Shown here piece by piece: positions 25,826-33,294 of a stretch of DNA of 37,902 nt (its first letter is position 1; every line of letters begins with the position of its first letter). The notes beneath the pieces are model-generated. The model ran no database searches, was not told the DNA's origin, and saw only the letters and a list, made by a program, of their open reading frames with translations. Both the position numbers and the translations under genes were made by a program. The stretch is from assembly GCF_003696235.1 (NCBI RefSeq), contig NZ_RFFJ01000039.1, positions 1 to 37,902 on the forward strand, read 5' to 3'. The DNA is from Streptomyces triticirhizae. GTDB lineage: Bacteria > Actinomycetota > Actinomycetes > Streptomycetales > Streptomycetaceae.

Positions 25826-25864
25826 CCCCTGGGCCGGCGGCTGAAATGGCCGCCGGCCCAGGGG
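25826..25864. terminator. perfect 16-bp stem bidirectional terminator
   Basis: CCCCTGGGCCGGCGGC (25826-25841) pairs perfectly with GCCGCCGGCCCAGGGG (25849-25864) over a 7-base loop, between the converging esterase and toxin-partner genes. Confidence 0.92.
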
Positions 25865-25883
25865 CCATTCGTCTGCTGCTTGA

Positions 25884-26237
25884 TCAGGCCGTGCCGCGAA
25901 GCGGACCGAAACGGGACGGCGTTCTGTGGTTCCCCTCGTCCTCGTGCCAAGCACAGTTGCCGGCCGCCACATATCCTTCTCCGTCATTGATGAGATAGAG
26001 GTTCCGACGCCTGATGTCGTCCGGCGAAGCGTAGGCGGCGGCCTGCTCCGGCGTCGTTTCAGAGAGCAGCAACGAGGCGAAGGAGTCTCGTACTCTCATC
26101 ACGGTCACGTCGGAGAAGGCAACGTCAATGCGCGTAGGGTGTTCCTGCGTGGGCGTGCTCCTCAGCAGCAGTACAGAATGGCTGACCGAGTACTGCCACA
26201 CCTGGAACTTCCGCTGCCATCCGACGAGTTCGCGCAT
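25884..26237 (-). CDS. toxin-partner protein, probable immunity
   Basis: A 117-residue acidic protein beginning MRELVGWQRKFQVWQYSVSH, with LLLRSTP, RIDVAFSDV and GYVAAGNCAWHEDEG. I recall similar small Streptomyces proteins beside polymorphic toxins but cannot name the family. The ATG at 26237 has CGGAG six bases upstream and starts three bases after the stop of the truncated toxin gene, so it is likely translated from the same message. Upstream starts at 26261 and 26321 overlap the toxin frame and have weaker sites. The gene looks intact although the toxin body is missing. Confidence 0.65.
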   Translation of the reverse strand: MRELVGWQRKFQVWQYSVSHSVLLLRSTPTQEHPTRIDVAFSDVTVMRVRDSFASLLLSETTPEQAAAYASPDDIRRRNLYLINDGEGYVAAGNCAWHEDEGNHRTPSRFGPLRGTA

Positions 26238-26239
26238 GT

Positions 26240-26773
26240 TCAACTCCGGGGTCTTGGCCATGAAGTGGGTTCCGGGACGGACACCTGCTGCCCATTCTCG
26301 TAGAATGTGATGCTGTCCCACGGCCTGTACTCTCTACGGACCGATTCACCGACACCCTCTCTGTCAGCCGCGCGGCCGAGCCAGTCGGTGGCGCCCCCGA
26401 GAGCGGACTGGGCGGAGGCCAGATCGGCCTGCGCGTTGATCGCGCGATCCAGCGCGCGGTCGGCCATGCCCTGCGCGGTCTGCAACCTCGGCCAGTAGGC
26501 GTGGAGAGCCTGGGCGCAGAGGGAGTACGAGTCCTCGAGCTTGGTCAGGTTGCCTGGCACGTCGTCGAACTCGCGGCGGAAGGCGTCCGCCGACAGACCC
26601 GCCCAGTCCAGCATGGCCCGCTCGCCTGCCATGCCACGGATCGTTCCCAAGGCCTCGCCGACATCGTCGGCGAACTCCTGTAACTGGTCGGCGAGTTCAC
26701 GGACCTCGTCCGGATCGCCGGGAGTCGGGTCCCGATCCATGTCCACCGGCGACCAGTCAGACGGACGCGCCAC
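26240..26773 (-). CDS. T7SS-type polymorphic toxin, N-terminal domain with toxin body deleted
   Basis: This 177-residue protein begins VARPSDWSPVDMDRDPTPGD, the characteristic opening of the Streptomyces T7SS-secreted polymorphic toxins. It then has a helical WXG100-like region through DWAGLSADAFRREF, ALHAYWPRLQTAQ and ALDRAINAQADLASA. In full-length proteins this is followed by several hundred residues of linker and toxin. Here it ends with a 30-residue tail (WDSITFYENGQQVSVPEP) that is unlike the helical part and may be the last piece of the toxin, which suggests an in-frame internal deletion. GTG 26773 has GGGGGA upstream. Toxic activity is unlikely. Confidence 0.75.
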   Translation of the reverse strand: MARPSDWSPVDMDRDPTPGDPDEVRELADQLQEFADDVGEALGTIRGMAGERAMLDWAGLSADAFRREFDDVPGNLTKLEDSYSLCAQALHAYWPRLQTAQGMADRALDRAINAQADLASAQSALGGATDWLGRAADREGVGESVRREYRPWDSITFYENGQQVSVPEPTSWPRPRS

Positions 26774-26963
26774 GATCCCCCAAGGTCGTGCTCCCCAGAA
26801 CCGACCCCGAACGCTTCCGACAGGATGCGCCGGATGGCAACGCGTCACCGCGAGGCGCGACAGGGGGCGGATCGCCGCTCGGTGGTGCCCGGTGTGTGGT
26901 TCACCATCCCCGCATACCATCGGCGGGTTCGAGGGGGGCGGCACGAGCGACGGAGGTAGGGAC

Positions 26964-27935
26964 ATGCGGTACACGCGACTCGGGGCGACCGGGCTTGAGG
27001 TGTCGGTGGTCTGTCTGGGCTGCATGAGCTTCGGGGTGCCCGAACGCGGCGCGCATCCCTGGTCGTTGGACGAGGAGACCAGCCGGCCGCTGATCCGGCA
27101 GGCCATCGAGGCCGGGATCACGTTCTTCGACACGGCCAACGTCTACTCCGACGGCACCAGCGAGGAGATCACCGGCCGCGCGCTGGCGGACTTCGCCCGC
27201 CGGGACGAGGTGGTCATCGCGACCAAGGTCTTCGGCCGGACGCGCCCCGGGCCCAACGGCGCCGGCCTGTCGCGGAAGGCGATCCTCAGCGAGATCGACC
27301 ACAGCCTGCGCCGGCTGGGCACCGACCACGTCGACCTGTACCAGATCCACCGCTTCGACCCCGACACCCCGATCGAGGAGACCATGGAGGCCCTCCACGA
27401 CGTGGTGAAGGCCGGCAAGGCCCGTTATATCGGTGCTTCCTCCATGTGGGCCTGGCAGTTCGCCAAGGCGCAGCAGGTCGCGGAGCGGAACGGCTGGACG
27501 CGGTTCGTGTCCATGCAGAACCACTACAACCTCATCTACCGCGAGGAGGAACGCGAGATGCTGCCGCTCTGCGCCGACCAGGGCGTGGGCGTCATCCCGT
27601 GGTCCCCACTCGCGCGCGGCCGCCTGACCCGCCCCTGGGACGAGGCCACCGCCCGGTCGGCGACGGACGAGTTCGGGGCGACGCTCTACCAGCCGGACGA
27701 CCGGCTGATCGTGGAGCGGGTGCTGGAGATCGGTGAGCGGCGCGAAGTGCCGCCCGCGCGCGTCGCGTTGGCCTGGCTGCTGGCCAACCCGACCGTCACC
27801 GCGCCGATCGTCGGCGCCACCGCCGCCCGCCACATCGAGGACGCCGTCGCGGCGACGGAGCTGACGCTCACGGAGGAGGAGATCGCGCGGCTGGAGGAGC
27901 CGTACACGCCGCACGCGGTGGCCGGGTTCAAGTAG
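26964..27935 (+). CDS. aldo/keto reductase, copy 2
   Basis: A 323-residue paralogue of the copy at 10159, with the same tetrad D56, Y61, K88, H129. The ATG start has GGAGG seven bases upstream. The first 46 and last roughly 290 bases differ from copy 1 mainly at silent positions, while the core is identical. It differs in protein near residue 230 (EATARSATDEFG versus ESTARSATDVMT) and at the C-terminus. A possible -10 (TACCAT) lies near 26917. It follows the toxin remnant divergently across a 190-base gap. Confidence 0.92.
   Translation: MRYTRLGATGLEVSVVCLGCMSFGVPERGAHPWSLDEETSRPLIRQAIEAGITFFDTANVYSDGTSEEITGRALADFARRDEVVIATKVFGRTRPGPNGAGLSRKAILSEIDHSLRRLGTDHVDLYQIHRFDPDTPIEETMEALHDVVKAGKARYIGASSMWAWQFAKAQQVAERNGWTRFVSMQNHYNLIYREEEREMLPLCADQGVGVIPWSPLARGRLTRPWDEATARSATDEFGATLYQPDDRLIVERVLEIGERREVPPARVALAWLLANPTVTAPIVGATAARHIEDAVAATELTLTEEEIARLEEPYTPHAVAGFK
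27010..27644 (+). repeat. 635-bp direct repeat, copy B (inside reductase copy 2)
   Basis: This is the partner of 10205-10839, in the same orientation 16.8 kb downstream. Recombination between the copies would delete or duplicate everything from the SPFH pair to the toxin remnant. Confidence 0.9.
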
Positions 27936-27974
27936 GCGCGGGGGGCGGGGAGTTCCGGAACCGGGAAGGGTGGG

Positions 27975-28003
27975 TTGACACCCCAATGGTCCAGACCTAC
28001 GTT
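27975..28003 (+). promoter_or_regulatory. promoter with chitinase-type/DasR-like box
   Basis: TTGACA (27975-27980) and TACGTT (27998-28003) are separated by 17 bases. The spacer contains TGGTCCAGACCT (27987-27998), the 12-bp box described as a direct repeat in Streptomyces chitinase promoters and close to the DasR responsive element (TGGTCTAGACCA core). Only one copy is visible. A 10-bp palindrome GTTCCGGAAC sits at 27952-27961. The promoter faces the alginate-lyase-family gene at 28135. Confidence 0.7.
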
Positions 28004-28134
28004 CGGCGCACCGACCCAATGTTCAAGTGACCGCCTTGAGTTCACAGTTATGAACCACCGGGGCGGCAAGAACACCTCAGGTGCCGCCGAACTCGCGCGT
28101 CCGGTCCGTTGCCACTCCTCAGGGAGGCCCCCAC

Positions 28135-29418
28135 ATGTCCGACGAACCCGCGTCCAACAGACCCCCACGCACCCCCCGCGCCCGCCGGGGCTCGTTTCCC
28201 AAGGTCATCGGGCTCCTCGCCCTGGTGGGCGCGGTGCTGTTCGGCCTGCTCCCGGCCGGCACCACCACCGCCGCCGAGCCCGGGTCCGAGCGCGGCAGGA
28301 GCGCCGCCTCCGACGAGGTCCGGCCGCTGGCCCCGGCCAGCTTCACCCACCCCGGGGTGCTGGTCAGCGAGCCCCAACTGGACTTTGTCCGGGCCCGTGT
28401 TCAGGCGGGTGAACAGCCCTGGGCCGCCGCCTTCGACCAGATGATGGCCTCGCCGTTCGCCGACCAGAACCGCCAGCCCACTCCCCGCGCGGTCGTCGAG
28501 TGCGGGTCCTACTCCAACCCCAACCACGGCTGCACCGACGAGCGCGAGGACGCCATCGCCGCGTACACCAACGCGCTGGCCTGGTACCTCACCCAGGACG
28601 CGCGGTACGCCGAGAAGGCCATCCAGCTGATGGACGCCTGGTCGGCCGTGATCACCGACCACACCAACAGCAACGCCCCGCTCCAGACCGGCTGGGCCGG
28701 CGCCTCCTGGGCCAGGGCCGCCGAGCTGATCAAGCACACCTACGGCGACTGGCCGGGCGCCGGCGCCTTCGCCAACATGCTGCGGAACGTCTATCTGCCG
28801 GAGATCATCGGCGGCTCGAACAGCAACGGCAACTGGGAGCTGACCATGATGGAGGCGGCCGTCGGCATCGCCGTCTTCCTCGACGACGCGGGCGTCTACG
28901 ACCAGGCGATGAACCGCTTCCTCAACCGGGTGCCGGCGTTCGTCTACCTGGAGTCGGACGGCGAGCTGCCGCGCACCGTGCCCGGCAGCGGCCTGGACAC
29001 CCCGCAGGAGATCATCAACTACTGGCACGGGCAGAGCACCTTCGTCAACGGCGTCACCCAGGAGACCTGCCGGGACTTCACCCACACCGGCTACGGCCTG
29101 GCCTCCATCGCCCACGTCGCCGAGACCAGCCGCATCCAGGGCGAGGACCTCTACACCGGCCACGTCGGCGAGCGGCTGCGGCACGGCCTCGGGCTCCAGA
29201 CCCGCTACGAGCGCGAGGCGCCGCCGAGCTGGCTGTGCGGCGGCGACATCACGCGCGGCCTCGGCCCGGTGACCGAGGTCGGCTTCAACGCGATGGGCAA
29301 CCGGCTCGGCCACGCCATGACCAACACCCAGGCGTACACCGAGTCGACCCGCCCGCAGGGCAGCAACTGGCTCTTCGTCGCCTGGGGCACCCTCACCCAC
29401 GCCAACCAGCCCAACTGA
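28135..29418 (+). CDS. secreted alginate-lyase-family protein
   Basis: This 427-residue protein has an N-terminal basic region and a signal segment (about 24-46), then SFTHPGVLVSEPQLDFVRARV, the usual opening of the family. NGNWELTMMEAAVG, DFTHTGYGL and GFNAMGNRLGHAM are the conserved alpha-toroid elements with the N-x-W and H-x-G-Y-G residues expected at the active site. Members cleave uronic acid polymers, but many Streptomyces proteins of this group have unproved substrates. GGGAGG lies seven bases before the ATG. The promoter carries a chitinase-type box, which suggests aminosugar control rather than alginate. Confidence 0.85.
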   Translation: MSDEPASNRPPRTPRARRGSFPKVIGLLALVGAVLFGLLPAGTTTAAEPGSERGRSAASDEVRPLAPASFTHPGVLVSEPQLDFVRARVQAGEQPWAAAFDQMMASPFADQNRQPTPRAVVECGSYSNPNHGCTDEREDAIAAYTNALAWYLTQDARYAEKAIQLMDAWSAVITDHTNSNAPLQTGWAGASWARAAELIKHTYGDWPGAGAFANMLRNVYLPEIIGGSNSNGNWELTMMEAAVGIAVFLDDAGVYDQAMNRFLNRVPAFVYLESDGELPRTVPGSGLDTPQEIINYWHGQSTFVNGVTQETCRDFTHTGYGLASIAHVAETSRIQGEDLYTGHVGERLRHGLGLQTRYEREAPPSWLCGGDITRGLGPVTEVGFNAMGNRLGHAMTNTQAYTESTRPQGSNWLFVAWGTLTHANQPN

Positions 29419-29473
29419 CCCGCGCCTTCACCCCCGTTCCCCGTCCCCACCCCCGGTGGCCCCCCGCCGCGGC

Positions 29474-29728
29474 TCACATCGGCGGGGGCGGGGGCGGGGG
29501 TGCCGGCTGTGGGTCGGGGTGCGGCTTGGGGCGGTCGGGCCCGGGGGGTGCCGGCGGCTCCGGGTCGGGCGGGGGCACCGGGACCGGTCCTGGCTGCGGA
29601 CCCGGGCGCGGCCCGCCGGGCCCCGGCTTCGGGTCGGGCGGCGGCGTCGGCCTGGGCGGGATCGGATCGGGCTCGGGCCCCGGCGGCGGCAACGGGTCCG
29701 GCTCGGGCCCCGGCTTGGGCGTGCTCAT
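29474..29728 (-). CDS. 84-residue proline-rich small protein
   Basis: The minus strand encodes MSTPKPGPEPDPLPPPGPEP and continues with short P-x-P, D-P and G-P repeats to a PPPPPPPM end. More than half the residues are Pro, with Asp, Glu, Gly and Lys. GGGAGGG ends six bases before the ATG, which makes it a real gene candidate despite the simple sequence. No signal or membrane segment is present. It is divergent from the Mrp operon (276-base gap). Function is unknown. The long antisense frame through mrpA that contains this segment is not a gene. Confidence 0.6.
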   Translation of the reverse strand: MSTPKPGPEPDPLPPPGPEPDPIPPRPTPPPDPKPGPGGPRPGPQPGPVPVPPPDPEPPAPPGPDRPKPHPDPQPAPPPPPPPM

Positions 29729-29750
29729 CGTGCGCCCTCCCTCGGCGGCG

Positions 29751-29770
29751 ACAACAACGGACAACAACGG
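29751..29770. repeat. 10-bp tandem repeat upstream of the proline-rich gene
   Basis: ACAACAACGG is present twice in tandem in the divergent gap before the Mrp operon. A short hairpin GGAAC-N3-GTTCC follows at 29965-29977, near the mrpA ribosome site. No clear promoter pair is seen in 29771-30004. Confidence 0.5.
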
Positions 29771-30004
29771 CGGATGGCCACGGCCACCGAGGGTGGCGCG
29801 CGGCCGGCACCTGCGAGCCCTCCGGGTGCCCGGCGCGCCCCGCCGCCAAACCGCGACACGCGACCGGAGCGCGCTGTGCGCGGTTGAACGGGTCCGGCCC
29901 GCGATGATCGAAACCGTGCCGTTCCGCCCATAAGCCTCATCAGACGGGCTCATCCGGCGGTCGGGGAACGGCGTTCCGCGCGGGAGAACGAAGGAGGGCG
30001 AACG

Positions 30005-32866
30005 GTGCTGGCACTCTTCGCCCTGCACGCGGCCGTCGCCGCGTTCCTCCCGTGGCTCGCGGCCCGGGCGCCGCGCGGCGTCTGGTACGTCGCCGCGCTG
30101 GTGCCGCTGGCGGCGGTCGGCTGGGCGGCCTGGCACACCGGCGCCGTCCTCGACGGCGGCACGCTGAACGAGACGCTCTCCTGGGCGCCCGCCCTCAACC
30201 TGACCGTGGAGCTGCGTCTCGACCCGCTCTCCCTGCTGATGGTCTACGTGGTCAGCGGCGTCGGCGCCCTGGTGCTGCTGTACTGCGCCCGCTACCTGCC
30301 GGGACACGGCCGGGAGGCGGCGCTGCTGCTGCTCTTCGCCGGCGTGATGTTCGGTCTTGTCACCGCCGACCAGCTGATCGCCCTCTACATCTTCTGGGAG
30401 CTGACCTCCGTCATCTCCTTCCTGCTGATCGCCGGCCGGGGCGAGGGCGCCGACCACCGCAGGGCCGCCGAGCAGGCGCTGCTCACCACGGCAGCCGGCG
30501 GGCTCGCGATGCTCTTCGGCTTCATCCTGCTGGGCATCGAGGCCGACACCTACCGGATCTCCGAACTCCTCGCGGAACCGCCCAGCGGCGGGCTGACCTG
30601 GCTGGCGGCGACGCTGATCCTGGTCGGGGCGTTCGCGAAGTCGGCGCAGGTCCCGTTCTCCGCCTGGCTGCCGGCCGCGATGGTCGCGCCAACGCCGGTC
30701 TCGGCGTATCTGCACGCGGCGGCCATGGTCAAGGCCGGCGTCTATCTGGTCGGTCGGCTGACGCCGGCCCTCGAGGGCGTCGGGCCCTGGCGCCCCGCCG
30801 TGCTGGCGTTCGGGCTGACCACGATGGTGGTCGCCGCCTGGAGCGCGCTGCGGCAGAACGACCTCAAGCTGCTGATCGCCTACGGCACGGTCAGCGAACT
30901 CGGCATGTTGATCGCCCTGTTGGGCGCCGGCACCCGCACCTCCGCGCTGGCGGGCGAGGAGATGCTGCTGGCGCACGCGGCGTTCAAGTCCTCGCTGTTC
31001 CTGACCGTCGGCGTGGTGGAGAGGACCACCGGCACCAGGGATCTGAGGCGGCTGTCCGGCCTTGGCCGTCGGCTGCCGCTGCTGACGGTCGCCGCCACCG
31101 TCTCCGCCGCCTCGATGGCGGGGCTGCCGCCGCTGATCGGTTACCTCGGCAAGGAGGCCGCCTACGACGGGCTGTGGCACGCCCCGTTCGCCGGCGGCGG
31201 CTGGGCGGTGGCCGGGCTCGCGCTCGGCTCGCTGCTGACGGTGGCCTACTCGGCGCGGTTCCTGTGGGGCGCGTTCGCCCGCAAGCCGGGCGTCCCCGAC
31301 GCCGAGCCGAAGCCCGCGGCGCCGGGGCTGGTCTGGCCGATCTGCCTGCTGGCCGCCGCCGCCCCCGTGTTGGGCCTGTGGTACGAGGGCACCGCCCGGC
31401 TGGTCGAGCCCTACGCCGCGACCCGGGGGCTGCTGGCCGAGCCGGGTCACGGCTACGCCGTCACGCTCTGGCACGGCATCACCGCGCCGCTGCTCGTCTC
31501 CGCCAGCATGATCGTGCTGGGCCTGGCGGTGCACTGGGCCAGGCGCCCGGTGGCGCGCGTCGGCAGCCGGCTGCCCCGGCTGCCGGACAGCCAGCGCGGC
31601 TACGACCGGACCGTGCACGGCGTCGACCACGCCGCGACCTGGCTGACCCGGCACACCCAGGTCGGCTCGCTGCCGTTCTATCTGACGGTGCTGCTGCTGA
31701 CCGTCATCCTGGTCCCCGGCGGCACCCTGCTCTCCCACCCGCCCGACTGGCCGGAGGTCGTCGGCTGGCACTCGGTGGCACAGATCCCGCTGTCCGTCGT
31801 GGTGTTGACCGCCCTGGGCGGCCTGGTCGTGGCCCGGCACCGGCTGACGGCGGTGCTGCTGGTGGGCGCGGTCGGCTACGGGGTGGCCGCGCTGTTCCTG
31901 GTGCAGGGCGCGCCGGACCTGGCGCTGACGCAGTTCCTGGTGGAGACCCTCACCGTGGTGGTCGTGGTGCTGGTGCTGCGGCGGCTGCCGTCGAACTTCA
32001 CCCCGGAGCGGCCCAGCCCCAGGAGCCGCGTGCTGCGGGCCGCCGTGGCGCTGGCCGCCGGCGGCTGCGTCGCGTACTTCGCGGTCTCGGCGACGGCGGT
32101 CCGGCAGTCCCTCGAACTCTCCGACACCATCATCGAACGGGCCCCCGAGACCGGCGCCAACAACGCGGTCAACGCCCTGCTGGTCGACTTCCGCGCGCTG
32201 GACACCCTGGGCGAGATCAGCGTGCTGCTGGTGACCGCGATCGGCGCCGGCGCGCTGCTCGGCTACCGCTCCTCGCGCCGCCAGTGGCCGACCGGGCCCT
32301 CGGCCGGCAGCCGGGCCGCCCGCGCGTTCCGGGGCATCCACTGGGACGTGCCGCGCGAGCCCTGGCTGCCGGAGGCCGACGAACTGCCGCGCAGGGACCG
32401 CTCGTTGCTGCTTGAGGTGGTGGTCAGGGCGCTGTTCCCCGCCGTGCTGGTGCTCTCCGTCTATCTCCTCTTCGCCGGCCACTACCGGCCGGGCGGCGGC
32501 TTCGCCGGCGGGCTGGTCGCCGGGCAGGCGTTCACCCTGCGGTATCTGGTGGGGCGGCGGGCCGAGGCCGCGTTCCCGCTGCCGATCACGCCGCGCGCGG
32601 TGTCCGGCGGTGGCCTGGCGCTGGCCGCGCTGGTCGCGCTCGGGCCGCTGCTGTTCGGCCAACCGCCGCTCTACAGCGCGACGTTCACGCTGGGCCTGCC
32701 ACTGCTGGGGGACGTCAAGATCGCCACCAACATCTTCTTCGACCTGGGCGTCTACCTGCTGGTGCTGGGCGTCTGCCTCAAGCTGCTGTTCGCCCTCGCG
32801 CAGGCCAGGGACGCCGGCGACACCCTGGTGCCCTACCACGACCGGCCTCGGAGGGTGCCGCGATGA
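30005..32866 (+). CDS. mrpA: Mrp Na+/H+ antiporter subunit A, fused with subunit B
   Basis: This 953-residue membrane protein has about 20 helices. The NuoL-like part carries FWELTS (E132) and AFAKSAQVPFSAWLPAA (K212), the conserved proton-path Glu/Lys, and HAAAMVKAGVYL. The C-terminal region (about 800-950) has RALFPAVLVLSVYLLFAGHYRPGGGF broken as in MnhB, so MrpB is fused, as in many actinobacteria. GTG 30005 has GGAGGG six bases upstream. Together with C to G it forms a sodium/proton antiporter for pH and sodium homeostasis. The stop overlaps mrpC by four bases. Confidence 0.95.
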   Translation: MLALFALHAAVAAFLPWLAARAPRGVWYVAALVPLAAVGWAAWHTGAVLDGGTLNETLSWAPALNLTVELRLDPLSLLMVYVVSGVGALVLLYCARYLPGHGREAALLLLFAGVMFGLVTADQLIALYIFWELTSVISFLLIAGRGEGADHRRAAEQALLTTAAGGLAMLFGFILLGIEADTYRISELLAEPPSGGLTWLAATLILVGAFAKSAQVPFSAWLPAAMVAPTPVSAYLHAAAMVKAGVYLVGRLTPALEGVGPWRPAVLAFGLTTMVVAAWSALRQNDLKLLIAYGTVSELGMLIALLGAGTRTSALAGEEMLLAHAAFKSSLFLTVGVVERTTGTRDLRRLSGLGRRLPLLTVAATVSAASMAGLPPLIGYLGKEAAYDGLWHAPFAGGGWAVAGLALGSLLTVAYSARFLWGAFARKPGVPDAEPKPAAPGLVWPICLLAAAAPVLGLWYEGTARLVEPYAATRGLLAEPGHGYAVTLWHGITAPLLVSASMIVLGLAVHWARRPVARVGSRLPRLPDSQRGYDRTVHGVDHAATWLTRHTQVGSLPFYLTVLLLTVILVPGGTLLSHPPDWPEVVGWHSVAQIPLSVVVLTALGGLVVARHRLTAVLLVGAVGYGVAALFLVQGAPDLALTQFLVETLTVVVVVLVLRRLPSNFTPERPSPRSRVLRAAVALAAGGCVAYFAVSATAVRQSLELSDTIIERAPETGANNAVNALLVDFRALDTLGEISVLLVTAIGAGALLGYRSSRRQWPTGPSAGSRAARAFRGIHWDVPREPWLPEADELPRRDRSLLLEVVVRALFPAVLVLSVYLLFAGHYRPGGGFAGGLVAGQAFTLRYLVGRRAEAAFPLPITPRAVSGGGLALAALVALGPLLFGQPPLYSATFTLGLPLLGDVKIATNIFFDLGVYLLVLGVCLKLLFALAQARDAGDTLVPYHDRPRRVPR

Positions 32867-33294
32867 CCACCCTGGACCTGGTGATGGCCCTGGTCGTCGG
32901 CGGACTCTTCGCCGCCGGCTTCTATCTGCTGCTTGACCGTTCGCTGATGCGCATTCTGCTCGGCGTGATCGTGCTGGGCCACGCCGCCAACCTGCTGCTG
33001 CTCCTGACCGGCGGCCCGCCCGGCGTGCCGCCGGTGCTGCCGGGCGCGGGCGCGGGTGAGCGGTACGCGGACCCGCTGCCGCAGGCCATGGCGCTGACCG
33101 CGATCGTGATCACCTTCGGCATCACCACGCTGCTGCTGGCCCTGGTGCACCGCGCCTGGCAGCTCGACGGGCACGACGAGGTGCGGGACGACGTCGAGGA
33201 CCGGCGGATCGGCACCGTCCAGGACCGGGAGGAGAGCGGCCCGCCGCTGCCGACCGACCGGGACCACGAACCGGGCGGGGGGTCGGGCCGGTGA
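32863..33294 (+). CDS. mrpC: Mrp antiporter subunit C
   Basis: A 143-residue NuoK-like subunit with three helices (RILLGVIVLGHAANLLLLL and PLPQAMALTAIVITFGITT broken by charged residues), and a hydrophilic tail longer than usual (about 45 residues, Asp/Glu/Arg-rich). The PxxxALxLTAIVI element is typical of MnhC. It starts with ATG in an ATGA overlap with mrpA and ends in a GTGA overlap with mrpD, so expression is translationally coupled. Confidence 0.93.
   Translation: MTTLDLVMALVVGGLFAAGFYLLLDRSLMRILLGVIVLGHAANLLLLLTGGPPGVPPVLPGAGAGERYADPLPQAMALTAIVITFGITTLLLALVHRAWQLDGHDEVRDDVEDRRIGTVQDREESGPPLPTDRDHEPGGGSGR

Noticed and set aside
10205..27644. reductase repeats as ends of a composite transposon
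   Set aside because: The identical segment is internal coding sequence with no terminal inverted repeats, target duplication or transposase.
29965..29977. GGAAC-N3-GTTCC as an ECF sigma factor -35 element for mrpA
   Set aside because: No matching -10 lies at the expected distance, so it is noted only as a short hairpin.
29474..32839. 1121-residue open frame antisense to mrpA
   Set aside because: Its composition (Gln, Arg, Gly, His rich) is the usual antisense shadow of a high-GC gene. Only its last 84 codons have a ribosome site and are kept as the proline-rich gene.
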